Below, piece after piece: positions 10,387 through 19,937 of a DNA stretch of 63,449 nt. A program made the position numbers and the translations under genes. Each line of letters begins with the position of its first letter. Position 1 is the first letter of the stretch. Below the pieces are notes generated by a model. The model had not been told where the DNA came from. It made no database searches and saw nothing but the letters and a program-made list of their open reading frames with translations. Where the stretch lies: contig CACIYC010000006.1 of assembly GCA_902590775.1 (NCBI GenBank), positions 1-63,449 on the forward strand. Reading direction: 5' to 3'. The stretch is from an uncultured Prochlorococcus sp. (lineage in GTDB: Bacteria; Cyanobacteriota; Cyanobacteriia; PCC-6307; Cyanobiaceae).

Positions 10387-11685
10387 ATGACTACTTTGAC
10401 TTCGCAAAAATCCATTGAAAAAGAGAACCCAGATGCCTCTAAATCAAAGAAGGCAAAAGCTGTAGTCAAACAATCCATCAAGAAAAATAAAACCACATCG
10501 CAAAAGAAAGCTAAGCCCAAAAAAAAAGCAATCGCAAAGTCCAAGCCAACAACAAAAACATTAGATTCTCCTAATCAAAACTTAGAGCTTGCTGCGGATG
10601 AACTACTTCTAGCGAATGAAGAAGAAAATCCAATAAATCCCAGACTAGAGATATCTGAGGACGCAATTGTTAGTGATTTAAGTGATCAAGAAGCAAGGGA
10701 AAAAGCGCTTGCTAGCATTAAACTTGGTCCGAAAGGAGTTTATACAGAAGATTCCATAAGGGTTTATTTGCAAGAAATTGGTCGAATAAGGCTATTGAGA
10801 CCAGATGAAGAGATTGAACTTGCACGCAAAATCGCTGATCTACTTCATTTAGAAGAACTTGCTATTCAATTTGAAAGCGAACATGGTCAGTACCCAACAA
10901 AAAAAGAATGGGCAGCTTTAGTCAATATGCCAATGGCAAGGTTTAGGAGAAGACTAATGCTTGCTAGAAGAGCAAAAGAAAAAATGGTCCAATCTAACCT
11001 TCGACTAGTTGTATCAATTGCTAAAAAATATATGAATCGAGGTCTTTCTTTTCAAGATCTCATTCAAGAAGGAAGCCTTGGCCTAATACGTGCTGCTGAA
11101 AAATTTGATCATGAAAAAGGTTATAAATTTTCAACTTATGCAACTTGGTGGATTCGACAAGCAATAACAAGAGCAATCGCAGATCAAAGTAGAACAATCA
11201 GACTCCCTGTTCACCTTTATGAAACTATTTCAAGAATCAAAAAAACCACAAAAGTTCTTAGTCAAGAATTTGGGAGGAAACCAAGTGAAGAAGAAATTGC
11301 CGAAAGTATGGAGATGACCATTGAAAAACTTCGTTTTATTGCTAAAAGTGCTCAGTTACCAATCTCTTTAGAAACACCTATAGGAAAAGAAGAAGATTCA
11401 CGTCTAGGTGATTTTATTGAATCGGATTCTGAAAATCCTGATATGGATGTTGCGAAAACATTACTAAGAGAAGATTTAGAAGGAGTTCTGGCAACTCTCA
11501 GTCCCAGAGAAAGAGATGTTCTCAGATTGCGCTATGGTCTTGATGATGGACGAATGAAAACACTAGAGGAAATAGGTCAAATTTTTGATGTAACAAGAGA
11601 GAGAATCAGACAAATAGAAGCAAAAGCACTACGAAAACTCCGCCATCCTAATAGGAATGGTGTGCTTAAAGAATACATAAAATAA
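10387..11685 (+). CDS. rpoD: principal RNA polymerase sigma factor (group 1, SigA-type)
   Basis: The housekeeping sigma-70 factor, 432 residues. A Lys/Ser-rich variable N-terminus (about 1-65) precedes region 1.2 ([21 protein letters not shown]). Region 2 has the core-binding and -10-recognition block ([45 protein letters not shown]), then region 3, and region 4.2 with the helix-turn-helix [28 protein letters not shown]. Full length and intact motifs make it the primary rather than an alternative sigma factor. It is preceded by the structured spacer described above. Confidence 0.93.
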   Translation: MTTLTSQKSIEKENPDASKSKKAKAVVKQSIKKNKTTSQKKAKPKKKAIAKSKPTTKTLDSPNQNLELAADELLLANEEENPINPRLEISEDAIVSDLSDQEAREKALASIKLGPKGVYTEDSIRVYLQEIGRIRLLRPDEEIELARKIADLLHLEELAIQFESEHGQYPTKKEWAALVNMPMARFRRRLMLARRAKEKMVQSNLRLVVSIAKKYMNRGLSFQDLIQEGSLGLIRAAEKFDHEKGYKFSTYATWWIRQAITRAIADQSRTIRLPVHLYETISRIKKTTKVLSQEFGRKPSEEEIAESMEMTIEKLRFIAKSAQLPISLETPIGKEEDSRLGDFIESDSENPDMDVAKTLLREDLEGVLATLSPRERDVLRLRYGLDDGRMKTLEEIGQIFDVTRERIRQIEAKALRKLRHPNRNGVLKEYIK

Positions 11686-11742
11686 CTTGTCAACCGCTAT
11701 TTTTCCCTCCTAAAAACATCCAAAACAATACACAAAGAAGCA

Positions 11743-11758
11743 TTTAGGAGCTCCTAAA
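11743..11758. promoter_or_regulatory. 16-bp perfect palindrome upstream of hemC
   Basis: TTTAGGAGCTCCTAAA is a perfect palindrome 84 bp before the hemC start and 57 bp after the rpoD stop. With no loop it is more like a protein-binding operator than an RNA hairpin. The half-site TTAGGAG recurs as an inverted repeat at 58217-58244 before ctaC, another gene connected to heme. Binding protein unknown. Confidence 0.35.
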
Positions 11759-11842
11759 CAAACATCAGACTAATAACGTATGCCTAAGACAATTACATAA
11801 GGTCATCCACATGAGTAAGGTAATTAAGTAATTAGAATTCTA

Positions 11843-12790
11843 ATGGCTCTAGACCAAGTGCGTATCGCCTCACGACGCAGCCAACTAGCCATGGTGCAAA
11901 CAAACTGGGTAAAGGATGAGCTTATAAAAGCCTGCCCCAGTATTGAGATTTCAATAGAGGCCATGGCAACTCAAGGAGACAAAATTCTTGATGTGGCCCT
12001 TGCAAAAATTGGAGACAAAGGTCTTTTCACTAAAGAGTTAGAAGCTCAAATGCTCATTGGACGTGCTGATATAGCAGTTCATTCCCTAAAAGATCTTCCA
12101 ACAAACCTTCCTGAAGGATTAATGCTTGGATGTATTACAGAAAGAGAAGATCCTTCAGATGCTTTGGTCGTAAATAAAAAGTTTGAAAATTTCAAACTAA
12201 ATAATCTTCCTGAAGGTTCAATAGTTGGCACAAGTTCATTAAGGCGCCTTGCTCAGCTTAGATATCACTACCCTCATCTCATTTTCAAAGATGTTAGAGG
12301 CAATGTAATTACTCGTTTAGAGAAACTAGATGCAGGTAATTATGATTGTTTGATACTCGCTGCAGCAGGATTAACCAGGCTCGGATTTAGCGACCGCATT
12401 CATGAACTAATTTCCAGTGAAATATCCCTTCATGCGGTTGGGCAAGGAGCACTAGGGATAGAATGCGTAGAGGGTAAAGAAGAGATTCTCCAAATAATAA
12501 AAAATCTTGAACACACAGAAACATCCCAAAGGTGCTTAGCAGAACGTTCATTCTTAAGGGAACTCGAAGGAGGATGCCAAGTTCCCATTGGGGTTCATAC
12601 CAAAATAAAAGATGGAAATCTCACACTTACAGGCATGGTTGCAAGTCTCGATGGGAAAAAACTAATAAAAGACAAGAAATCTGGGCCTTCCCATAATTCT
12701 GAAGTAATAGGGATTGAGTTAGCAAATATTCTTAAGTCTCAAGGTGCAATGGAAATATTAGAAGCTATTTTTAAAGAGGCCAGAACTTAG
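11843..12790 (+). CDS. hemC: porphobilinogen deaminase (hydroxymethylbilane synthase)
   Basis: HemC polymerises four porphobilinogens into hydroxymethylbilane, the common step to heme, chlorophyll and cobalamin. The 315-residue protein opens [17 protein letters not shown]. It contains [15 protein letters not shown] (active-site Asp), [11 protein letters not shown] and [14 protein letters not shown] (substrate-binding arginines), and [10 protein letters not shown], in which Cys at about residue 245 anchors the dipyrromethane cofactor. The start ATG gives [11 protein letters not shown] strong hairpin overlaps its 3' end (see terminator), and a perfect palindrome lies upstream. Confidence 0.95.
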   Translation: MALDQVRIASRRSQLAMVQTNWVKDELIKACPSIEISIEAMATQGDKILDVALAKIGDKGLFTKELEAQMLIGRADIAVHSLKDLPTNLPEGLMLGCITEREDPSDALVVNKKFENFKLNNLPEGSIVGTSSLRRLAQLRYHYPHLIFKDVRGNVITRLEKLDAGNYDCLILAAAGLTRLGFSDRIHELISSEISLHAVGQGALGIECVEGKEEILQIIKNLEHTETSQRCLAERSFLRELEGGCQVPIGVHTKIKDGNLTLTGMVASLDGKKLIKDKKSGPSHNSEVIGIELANILKSQGAMEILEAIFKEART

Positions 12791-12811
12791 AGGCCTCTTT
12801 GAAGATAGCTT
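12762..12811 (+). terminator. rho-independent terminator overlapping the end of hemC
   Basis: A 20-bp stem (12762-12781 with 12792-12811, two G-U pairs, all other pairs Watson-Crick) with a 10-nt loop, followed by six T at 12810-12815. The left arm encodes the last residues of HemC and the loop holds the stop codon at 12788-12790. A T tract follows only in the hemC direction, so it appears to serve hemC rather than the convergent ppa. Confidence 0.75.
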
Positions 12812-12833
12812 TTTTAAAAGATAAAAAATATAT

Positions 12834-13421
12834 CTAGTCAACCAACTTGGGATCTATTTCCGATAAATAACGACTCTCACAAGTTTTAATAATCTCAACC
12901 GCTTTTTCTGTTCCAAAGAAACCATTTACTGAACAAGTACCTGGTTTTTTTAAGTCTTTATAATGCTCCCAATAATAAGTAGTCTCTTTAAGCCAATGCT
13001 CACCAAGCATCTCAAAACTAGTTATATGGTCTAAGCGCTTATCATCAGCTATGACTGCAATAACCTTGTCATCAACTTCCCCACCATCATCAAAGGTCAT
13101 GATTCCAATTATTCTTGCTTCCAAGATTGAACCTGGAATTAAAGGCTCCGTTACTCCAACAATTTCTATATCTAAAGGATCTCCATCTTCATCCCATGTC
13201 CTAGGAATGCATCCATAAGCGAAAGGATAAGCCAAGGAAGAATATCCAACTCGGTCAAGCTTGAGGTGCCCTGTTTCTGTAATTAATTCGTATTTATTAA
13301 TCGTATTAGAGTTGAGCTCCACAATAGTGTTAACTCTTAAAGCACCTTCATCTGCAAATGCAGGCAAAACATGCAACAAATTTGGCATGCTACGACTAGG
13401 GGGCTGTTCAAGATTAGCCAT
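12834..13421 (-). CDS. ppa: inorganic pyrophosphatase (family I)
   Basis: Hydrolyses pyrophosphate released by biosynthetic reactions, with Mg2+. The 195-residue protein has the family I active site: ELNSNTINKYELI (substrate-binding Lys), YPFAYGCIPRTWDEDGDPLDI containing the metal-binding aspartates of the DxDPxD signature, and the later DDKVIAVIADD. I start at MANLEQPP (13421); the frame extends upstream to an ATG three codons earlier (MLF), which is less typical. It converges with hemC and is divergently placed, in tandem, after the carboxypeptidase gene on the same strand. Confidence 0.92.
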   Translation of the reverse strand: MANLEQPPSRSMPNLLHVLPAFADEGALRVNTIVELNSNTINKYELITETGHLKLDRVGYSSLAYPFAYGCIPRTWDEDGDPLDIEIVGVTEPLIPGSILEARIIGIMTFDDGGEVDDKVIAVIADDKRLDHITSFEMLGEHWLKETTYYWEHYKDLKKPGTCSVNGFFGTEKAVEIIKTCESRYLSEIDPKLVD

Positions 13422-13447
13422 AAAAAGCAATACTTTTTATTGGTATC

Positions 13448-14989
13448 TTACGAGGTGCTAGTAAGCATATTTAACTTATTCTCTAAATAATTCAAAAATG
13501 CATTACTTGATAAAGAACGCCCAGTGACTTGTTTTACTAATTGCTCAGCATTAACCTGACGCCCCCAATGATGAACTTCATTCCTCAACCATAAAAGAAG
13601 CTTAAACTCACTGCCTTCAAGAATACATTCATCAATTGGGTCCTCACTTTTGTAATCCTTTTCCTGAAGTGAAAAAGCCATTGATTCAGACAGTTGCGCA
13701 CTAATCAAATGACCAAGCAAATAGGAAGGAAAATATCCAAAAGAGCCTTCACTCCAATGAACATCTTGCAAACATCCTTCGGAATCATTCGCAGGTGTTA
13801 CTCCAAGAAGTTCTTTGTATCTAGTATTCCACTCAAAAGGAAGATCCAAAACGTCCAAACCATCTTGAAGCAAAGCAATCTCTAAATCAGTTCTGATAAG
13901 AATGTGAAGTCCATAACTAAGTTCATCAGCTTCTACTCGATTTAAGCCTGGAGACAAAGGATTCATTGCATGCCAAAGATCCAAACCATTATTAAAAGGA
14001 GCTCCTTCATTTGCGAAATGACGCCAAAAACGATCTGAGAAAGCTCTACTTCTTGCAACTCTATTCTCCCAAAAAAGAGATTGACTTTCATGCACACCCA
14101 TTGAAGTAGCTTGCCCTAATGGCCATGCAAACCATTGATGGTTTTGTAAAGGTAAGCCCTGCTCGTATAGAGAATGCCCCCACTCATGAGCAGTTGCTAA
14201 AAAGCAAGAAAAAGGTTGACATGGAACAACTCGAGTAGTTAATCGAAAATCTTTTGGTCCTAGAGTTATTGAGAAAGGATGAGGAGATCTTGCTAAAGCA
14301 GTTACTTTTTGATCTCTCCCCCAATGATTCAATAAAAGATTGCAAAGGCTCTCTTGAGAACTTTCATCTAAATCCCAATCAGGTAATTTATTTTTTGAAG
14401 AATTCTGTGCATCATTAATCATTTCTGGCAAGCGGATTCTTAAAGGCTGAAATAATTGATTCAAGCGTTTAATTGTTAAGTCGGGCTCAAAAGGTTGAGC
14501 AAGAGTTTCCCAACAACTTCTTTCTTCATCAAGCTGTTTTGCTTGTTGCTGCCTCAGATATATCAACTTTTTAAGCGCAGGAGCAAATTTCTTGTAAGCG
14601 TTTTCTGCTTTAGCCTCTTGCCAAAGAGAGTATCCCTCAGTTTGAGCAGTAGACAAATGAACAATAAGTTGGGGGTCAAGCCGTTTTTGACGATTCAGTT
14701 CCAGCTCCAAAAGATCTAAATTTCTTTCTTTGGCTATATATTCTTCTTTACTATCAGAGGAATTGGCTTGAAATTCTATTTTAGCCTCTTTAATTAATGC
14801 CTCAAATTCGCTACTACTTTGTCTAGCATGCAAAAGCTTTGCTAATAAGCTTAATTGCTCTCCTCTCCAAGGGGCAGCTTGAGAAGGCATGGAAGTATTT
14901 TGATCCCAATAAAGAGTATTGTGAATAGATCCAAGCAATTGAGTCTCACGAAGATAGTGACCTAATTTTCCCCAAGAAGTATTAGTCAA
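13448..14989 (-). CDS. M32-family metallocarboxypeptidase (Taq type)
   Basis: A cytoplasmic zinc carboxypeptidase that trims C-terminal residues. At 513 residues it has the usual M32 length. The zinc site HEWGH is seen at about residues 268-272 within ATAHEWGHSLYEQGLP, followed by GVHESQSLFWENRV, the second conserved block that provides the further ligand, and ADELSYGLHILIRTDLE. Most of the N-terminal half is helical. The last gene before ppa on this strand, 26 bp away, so a two-gene transcript is possible. The physiological substrate is not known. Confidence 0.9.
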   Translation of the reverse strand: MTNTSWGKLGHYLRETQLLGSIHNTLYWDQNTSMPSQAAPWRGEQLSLLAKLLHARQSSSEFEALIKEAKIEFQANSSDSKEEYIAKERNLDLLELELNRQKRLDPQLIVHLSTAQTEGYSLWQEAKAENAYKKFAPALKKLIYLRQQQAKQLDEERSCWETLAQPFEPDLTIKRLNQLFQPLRIRLPEMINDAQNSSKNKLPDWDLDESSQESLCNLLLNHWGRDQKVTALARSPHPFSITLGPKDFRLTTRVVPCQPFSCFLATAHEWGHSLYEQGLPLQNHQWFAWPLGQATSMGVHESQSLFWENRVARSRAFSDRFWRHFANEGAPFNNGLDLWHAMNPLSPGLNRVEADELSYGLHILIRTDLEIALLQDGLDVLDLPFEWNTRYKELLGVTPANDSEGCLQDVHWSEGSFGYFPSYLLGHLISAQLSESMAFSLQEKDYKSEDPIDECILEGSEFKLLLWLRNEVHHWGRQVNAEQLVKQVTGRSLSSNAFLNYLENKLNMLTSTS

Positions 14990-15326
14990 TGTTTTCTATA
15001 GTCATTAAATCCAGCCTAATAAAATCTGAACAAAAAAGAATTATGTATGAGTATTTATAAGTCTTTAATATCCACTCTTTGTTCCTTTTCCATAATCAAA
15101 TTGCCGCCATAGGGAATTATTGTCTTAAGTTGAAAATTCTTAAGAAAGAAGGCCTTATTAAGATATCCATAAAACTATAAGAATAATGTCTTCGATTTAG
15201 AATCTAATATTATTCTGTGTTTTAAAAATCAAGTAATAAGCTTGAATGAATTCTAGAAGGTTATGATTTGAAAACTAGGTGGCATTAAATAGCTAACCTA
15301 GGAAGTTAAATTTTTTCATTCTACAA
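14990..15326. other. AT-rich intergenic region between divergent genes
   Basis: No credible coding frame in 337 bp. I see a short dyad TCTTAAG/CTTAAGA at 15123-15145 and otherwise AT-rich sequence. It must hold the promoters of the carboxypeptidase (minus strand) and the YjbQ-like gene (plus strand). Nothing recognisable beyond that. Confidence 0.5.
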
Positions 15327-15965
15327 GTGGAACAATTTTTATCTGAACTTTCTCTTGCGACCCACGGGGAGGGTTTTATAGATATCACTAATGATATTAA
15401 TAACTGGATTAAAAAAAATAAGATCCAAAAAGGAATAATAGTTATTACTTCAAAACATACAAGTTGCAGCCTTATAATAAATGAAAATGCTGATCCAAGA
15501 GTATTGAAGGATCTTGCTGCATACATGAAAGCTATTGTTCCAGAAATAGGTTTTCAATCAATTCTTTCAAAAGAAAATCCTCGCAAATATCTTCACTCAG
15601 AAGAAGGAGTTGATGATATGCCAGCACATATAAGAACAACACTTACTTCAACAAGCTTGACGCTGAGTATCCAACAATCTCGACTAGATCTTGGCACATG
15701 GCAAGCAGTTTATCTTTGGGAGCATAGATATGCAGAGAATCTTCGCAAAGTCACTCTACATTCAATAGGTGAAACAAGTGCTAGTGAAATTCAAAAATCT
15801 GGAGATGATTTGAATGCCGTTATCAGAAAGAACAACCCTGCAAAGATAAACAATCTTTTATTGAGAAAGCAAAAATCTATTAATACAATAGAAGAAGAGG
15901 AGTCAGACACAAATATGGATCTTCTGATAGACCGTATTCATGATTTGACAAGTCAAAACAACTAA
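15327..15965 (+). CDS. YjbQ/UPF0047 family protein with C-terminal extension
   Basis: The first ~145 residues are a YjbQ (COG0432) domain: GIIVITSKHTSCSLIINENADPRV, GVDDMPAHIRTTLTSTSLTLSI and LGTWQAVYLWEHR. Some YjbQ proteins have weak thiamine phosphate synthase activity in vitro; the real role is uncertain. A tail of about 60 residues, charged and poorly conserved in appearance (KKNNPAKINNLLLRKQKS), is not part of the standard domain. The start is a GTG at 15327 giving MEQFLSEL. The next gene begins 15 bp downstream. Confidence 0.75.
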   Translation: MEQFLSELSLATHGEGFIDITNDINNWIKKNKIQKGIIVITSKHTSCSLIINENADPRVLKDLAAYMKAIVPEIGFQSILSKENPRKYLHSEEGVDDMPAHIRTTLTSTSLTLSIQQSRLDLGTWQAVYLWEHRYAENLRKVTLHSIGETSASEIQKSGDDLNAVIRKNNPAKINNLLLRKQKSINTIEEEESDTNMDLLIDRIHDLTSQNN

Positions 15966-15980
15966 CTTTCCAAAACTAAT

Positions 15981-16265
15981 ATGTTAAACAACAAACTTCT
16001 GTCAGATCAAGAAATTTCCAGACTATCGAAGGATATTCCATCATGGCAATTAAAGGATAAAAAACTTATACGAACATTCCATTTTAAAAATTTTGTCGAA
16101 GCTTTTGGCTTTATGACAAAAGTAGCCATTCTTGCAGAGTCATTCTGTCATCATCCTGAATGGATGAACGTTTATTCTAAAGTAGAAATACAATTAACTA
16201 CTCATGACTTAGGTGGAATAAGTTCAAATGATTTCGAACTTGCTAAAGCTATTGATAGACTTTAA
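15981..16265 (+). CDS. phhB: pterin-4a-carbinolamine dehydratase
   Basis: A 94-residue PCD/DCoH-type protein that dehydrates 4a-hydroxytetrahydropterin. The family pattern is seen as the helix-strand order with IPSWQL, LIRTFHFKNFVEAFGFMTKVAILAES and the active-site CHHPEWMNVYSKVEIQLTTHDLGG, including the His-His-Pro-Glu-Trp core. No aromatic amino acid hydroxylase is visible nearby. Its place before a CobW-family gene is of interest because some PCD-like genes occur in zinc-stress neighbourhoods; that is inference here. Confidence 0.85.
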   Translation: MLNNKLLSDQEISRLSKDIPSWQLKDKKLIRTFHFKNFVEAFGFMTKVAILAESFCHHPEWMNVYSKVEIQLTTHDLGGISSNDFELAKAIDRL

Positions 16266-16321
16266 AGTATATAAATAAAACCATTTCATTTACTAATTCC
16301 TAAAATCTTTCAAGAAAAACA

Positions 16322-17386
16322 ATGGATAAATCATTAGAATTCAATCAAAATAAAGAAGACAATCTTGCTATTCCAGTTACTATAATTACTGGATTCTTAG
16401 GAGCCGGAAAAACTACTTTGCTTAATCATATTCTTTCAAATCAAACAGGATTAAAAACGGCTGTATTAGTAAATGAGTTTGGAGAAATAGGAATAGATAA
16501 TGATCTAATTGTAACTACAGGTGAGGACATGATTGAGTTAAGTAATGGCTGCATATGTTGCTCAATAAATGGGGAGCTGCTTAATGCAATAGAAAAGTTA
16601 ATTAAAAGAAAAGATGCAATTGATTACATTGTTGTTGAAACGACAGGACTAGCAGATCCTCTCCCAATCGCAATGACTTTTCTAGGTAGCGAGATCAGAG
16701 AAAGAACACGCCTAGATTCAATTATAACATTAGTAGATGCAGAAAATTTTAACGACGAATTACTAAAAAGTGAAGTTGGTCAATCTCAATTGCTATATGG
16801 TGATATTTTACTTATAAATAAATGTGATTTAGCAAAAGAAGAAGATATTAACTTAATTGAAGAAAGATTATATGAAATAAAAAAAGATGCACGGATATTA
16901 AAAAGTTATAATGCAAAAGTTCCTCTACCTCTTTTACTAAGTGTTGGCCTTTTTGAATCTGATAAAATTCAAAAAAGGGATCTTCATGATCACAGCGAAT
17001 GTAATCATGATCAAGGAATTTGCACTCACGAGCACGAGCACGAGCACGAGCACGAGAAAAGTTCAAACAAAAATGAAATTGAAGGATATACATCTCTTTC
17101 TTTTCAATCAAAGTATCCTTTATCATTAAGGAAGTTTCAGTACTTTTTAGACAATCAACTACCAGCTGAAGTCTATAGAGCAAAAGGAATACTTTGGTTT
17201 AATGAAAGCAATAAAAGGTACATATTTCATCTTGCAGGTAAAAGATTTTCAATAGACGATTCTGAATGGAATTCTGAAATGAAGAACCAATTAGTTCTAA
17301 TTGGCAAGGGTCTTCAACATGAAAAATTAGAAAGTCAGCTTCTTTCATGCATTAACAACGATATAGGTAAAGAATTTGAAAAATAA
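16322..17386 (+). CDS. CobW/COG0523 family GTPase, putative metal chaperone
   Basis: A G3E-family GTPase of 354 residues thought to deliver metal ions to client proteins. It has the P-loop GFLGAGKTT (residues 24-32), the zinc-binding GCICC motif (residues 76-80), the ETTGLADP switch and the NKCD guanine-specificity motif (INKCDLA). A histidine-rich insert (HDHSECNHDQ and five His-Glu pairs) lies at about 223-245 between the GTPase and C-terminal domains and probably binds zinc or a similar metal. The C-terminal domain begins YTSLSFQSK. Its stop overlaps the TTG start of the next permease gene by 11 bp. Despite the family name there is no evidence that it acts in cobalamin synthesis. Confidence 0.85.
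   Translation: MDKSLEFNQNKEDNLAIPVTIITGFLGAGKTTLLNHILSNQTGLKTAVLVNEFGEIGIDNDLIVTTGEDMIELSNGCICCSINGELLNAIEKLIKRKDAIDYIVVETTGLADPLPIAMTFLGSEIRERTRLDSIITLVDAENFNDELLKSEVGQSQLLYGDILLINKCDLAKEEDINLIEERLYEIKKDARILKSYNAKVPLPLLLSVGLFESDKIQKRDLHDHSECNHDQGICTHEHEHEHEHEKSSNKNEIEGYTSLSFQSKYPLSLRKFQYFLDNQLPAEVYRAKGILWFNESNKRYIFHLAGKRFSIDDSEWNSEMKNQLVLIGKGLQHEKLESQLLSCINNDIGKEFEK
17027..17056 (+). repeat. CACGAG x5 microsatellite encoding (His-Glu)5
   Basis: Five perfect tandem copies of a 6-bp unit inside the CobW gene. Identical codons throughout suggest recent expansion by slippage; changes in copy number keep frame and would alter the number of metal-binding His residues. Confidence 0.9.
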
Positions 17387-18914
17387 AACCTTTTTTTCAT
17401 CAATTGGGAAACAAAGAAGATTATTACTTGATTTATTAGCCATCTCTCTTTGTTCACTTTTACTATGGCCTATTCTACGATTATTAAATGAAGGGTTAAG
17501 TGGTTTTAGCACTGGCGATATAGGCCTTGGTATTGATGGAATTAAGCAAGTAAAGGGTACATTTTTGCTGGTTCTTTTCAGCTCTTTTTTAGGTGGAATA
17601 CTTGGAACAGCAAATGGATGGCTTCTAACAAACTGCAGCTTCAAAGGTAGAAAGTACCTAAAATTTGCTCAACTTTTACCTTTGGCCACACCCGCTTATC
17701 TTCTCTCAGCAATATTGATTGATATTGGAAGTATTTATGGAATAAGGATTCATGGAATGATTTGGGGAGTATTAGTCATGTCATTTACAACATACCCTTA
17801 TGTATTTCTTCTAAGCGCTGAGAGCTTTTCAAAATGTGGTCAAAGTCAAATAGAAGCATGTAGATGCCTAGGGGTTAACCCATGGAATAGCTTTCGCCGA
17901 ATTGCATTGCCTCTGGCCGTACCATCGATAGGAGCAGGAATAGCACTTATGGGAATGGAAGTAATAAATGAATTAGGTGCAGTTCAACTTTTAAATATTC
18001 CTAGCATCTCCTCAGGAATTATTGAAAATTGGATTTTAAAAGGGAATCCATCAGGAGCTATAGCTCTTGCATTTATAGCTTTAGTAATTGTCCTAATATT
18101 GGTTGCATATGAAAAACTTTCTAGAAGTCGTAGCAGAAGATGGAGTGAAGGAATTGCAGATTTAAAAACTAGCAAATGGGAATTAATTGGTATAAGGGAA
18201 GTTGCAGCCCAAGTTTTAACTTTTTTTCCAATTTTTTTTACTTTAGGAATACCTCTCATCTGGGTATTGATCAATTCAGATCAAATCAAACAAGGTTTAG
18301 ATATAGAAATTATTCAACTATCAATGAGAAGTTTTTTGCTTGGGATCTTTGCAGCTTCATTAACAATATCCTTAGCATTATTTTTGAGCATTTGTAAAAG
18401 ATGGAATAAAAATATTTTAATTAAAAGTATTTCTTTTCTTTCAGGAATTGGTTATGCAATACCAGGTGCTGTAATCGCACTATCACTTCTTTCTTTCTCA
18501 GGATCAACATGGATGCTCCCTACTTTAATACTATTGCTTTGGGGATACAGTGTTCGATTTCTTGCAGTTGCGAAAGGGGGAATAGATGCTGGACTTGAAA
18601 GAATAAATCCAAATATTGACGAAGCTGCAATGATGCTTGGTGAAAGATGGCCAGGAATTCTAAGGAGAATACATTTACCTCTTCTTAAAGGGCCTTTGGT
18701 AGTAGGAGCCCTATTAGTCTTTGTGGATACTATAAAAGAACTTCCTCTTACTTTTATTTTAAGGCCCTTTGATTTTGACACTCTTTCCGTAAGGATTTTT
18801 CAATATGCAGGCGATGAAAGAATGGCTGAATCCATTATTCCAGGATTAATTGTACTTTGCCTAGGTCTTCTAGCATCAATAGCACTAATGCCAAGTTTAG
18901 ATTATAAAAAATAA
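17376..18914 (+). CDS. futB: ABC transporter permease, iron (Fut) type
   Basis: A 512-residue inner-membrane permease formed from two repeated binding-protein-dependent permease units, as in Fe(III) FutB/SfuB. Each half carries an EAA loop for docking the ATPase: EACRCLGVNPWNSFRRIALPLA near the middle and EAAMMLGERWPGILRRIHLPLL near the end. About a dozen hydrophobic segments are visible. The start appears to be TTG at 17376, 11 bp inside cobW. No partner ATPase or binding protein is adjacent, as is common in picocyanobacteria, where futA and futC lie elsewhere. Iron is the most probable substrate from family resemblance, not proof. Confidence 0.75.
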   Translation: MKNKTFFSSIGKQRRLLLDLLAISLCSLLLWPILRLLNEGLSGFSTGDIGLGIDGIKQVKGTFLLVLFSSFLGGILGTANGWLLTNCSFKGRKYLKFAQLLPLATPAYLLSAILIDIGSIYGIRIHGMIWGVLVMSFTTYPYVFLLSAESFSKCGQSQIEACRCLGVNPWNSFRRIALPLAVPSIGAGIALMGMEVINELGAVQLLNIPSISSGIIENWILKGNPSGAIALAFIALVIVLILVAYEKLSRSRSRRWSEGIADLKTSKWELIGIREVAAQVLTFFPIFFTLGIPLIWVLINSDQIKQGLDIEIIQLSMRSFLLGIFAASLTISLALFLSICKRWNKNILIKSISFLSGIGYAIPGAVIALSLLSFSGSTWMLPTLILLLWGYSVRFLAVAKGGIDAGLERINPNIDEAAMMLGERWPGILRRIHLPLLKGPLVVGALLVFVDTIKELPLTFILRPFDFDTLSVRIFQYAGDERMAESIIPGLIVLCLGLLASIALMPSLDYKK

Positions 18915-18968
18915 CATGATTTAAACTATTAATTTTAATTTATTGAAAAATAGTTAAATCATAGTTTT

Positions 18969-19937
18969 TTACTTATTCCTATTAGAAATTAAGAATAAAG
19001 GAATACTTGCATCAGAAATGCTTACTAAGAGTCTATAAGAAAGCAAGACAATTAAAACAGATTCTTGAGGCATAGGCTCTCTATTTATTAGTAAAAAGAC
19101 AGATTCAAAAACTCCAACTCCTCCAGGAGCAGATGGCACTACCAAACCTGCTACCCATGCAATAGAGAAAAGAGATAACCAACGAAAGATCCCAAGAGAA
19201 CTATCAATTTGAAAAGACTTCAAACAAAACCAAAATGCTAAAAACTTTAAGAGTAGAAAGATTATTTCTATTAAAAATGAGTTTATGGGATAAGGAGAAA
19301 TAGGATTCTTAGAGAAAATTAATTCTTTATTCAATGAAAGGTCTGATCCATATTTTTTGAATTGCATTAGTTTCATAGCAGCTAACTGCATTAACAAAGG
19401 TCCCCTCCAACGTCTAGCTAAAAGTATGGATGGAATAATAAAAATAAATGAAATAATACTTGGAAATTCAGAGATAGAAACTAAAAATAATGCAGCTGAT
19501 AACATTAAAAAAGGTTCAAGTAATACTGAAGAGAATGCTCTCTCTGAAGGTATTGAAAGACTTAAAACACGAAATCTCTCTATAAAATGCCATATTCCTC
19601 CAGGAAGATACTTAAGCAGGTTTGTCCTCAAGAATAAATTTATAATTTTTATATTATCTCTCTTATATCCTAACCAAGAAATAAGTTCTCTCCATGCTAA
19701 TGCATTAATTAGTAGGCTCAATAAGCATACAAAGTATCCACAGATCAAGAAAAATATTGTTTCTCTATTTAATTCTTTCTGAATTAGTTTTTCAAAATTA
19801 TTAGCAATCGCAAAACCTAAAAATCCAAGACTTAAAGATGTTAAAAGAATTTTAATTTCAAAGAAAGGAAGAATTACTTTTAAAAACGAGTTTTTTAAAT
19901 TAGGAAGTTTCTTCTTGTAATCCAATATCATTTCCAA
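18969..19937 (-). CDS. UPF0104/flippase-like integral membrane protein
   Basis: A 322-residue multi-spanning protein with about eight hydrophobic helices. Conserved spots of the LPG-synthase-transmembrane (UPF0104, AglD-like) family are present: NLLKYLPGGIWHFIERF and the late APGGVGVFESVFLL. Family members move lipids or lipid-linked sugars across membranes, but no substrate can be assigned. The initiator is probably MEMILDYKKKL, overlapping the 3' end of larC by 10 bp, so the two are likely co-transcribed. Confidence 0.7.
   Translation of the reverse strand: MEMILDYKKKLPNLKNSFLKVILPFFEIKILLTSLSLGFLGFAIANNFEKLIQKELNRETIFFLICGYFVCLLSLLINALAWRELISWLGYKRDNIKIINLFLRTNLLKYLPGGIWHFIERFRVLSLSIPSERAFSSVLLEPFLMLSAALFLVSISEFPSIISFIFIIPSILLARRWRGPLLMQLAAMKLMQFKKYGSDLSLNKELIFSKNPISPYPINSFLIEIIFLLLKFLAFWFCLKSFQIDSSLGIFRWLSLFSIAWVAGLVVPSAPGGVGVFESVFLLINREPMPQESVLIVLLSYRLLVSISDASIPLFLISNRNK

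Noticed and set aside
16848-17183. Antisense frame with an Arg-Ala repeat opposite the cobW gene
   Set aside because: It is a shadow of the CACGAG repeat; cobW has clear family motifs.
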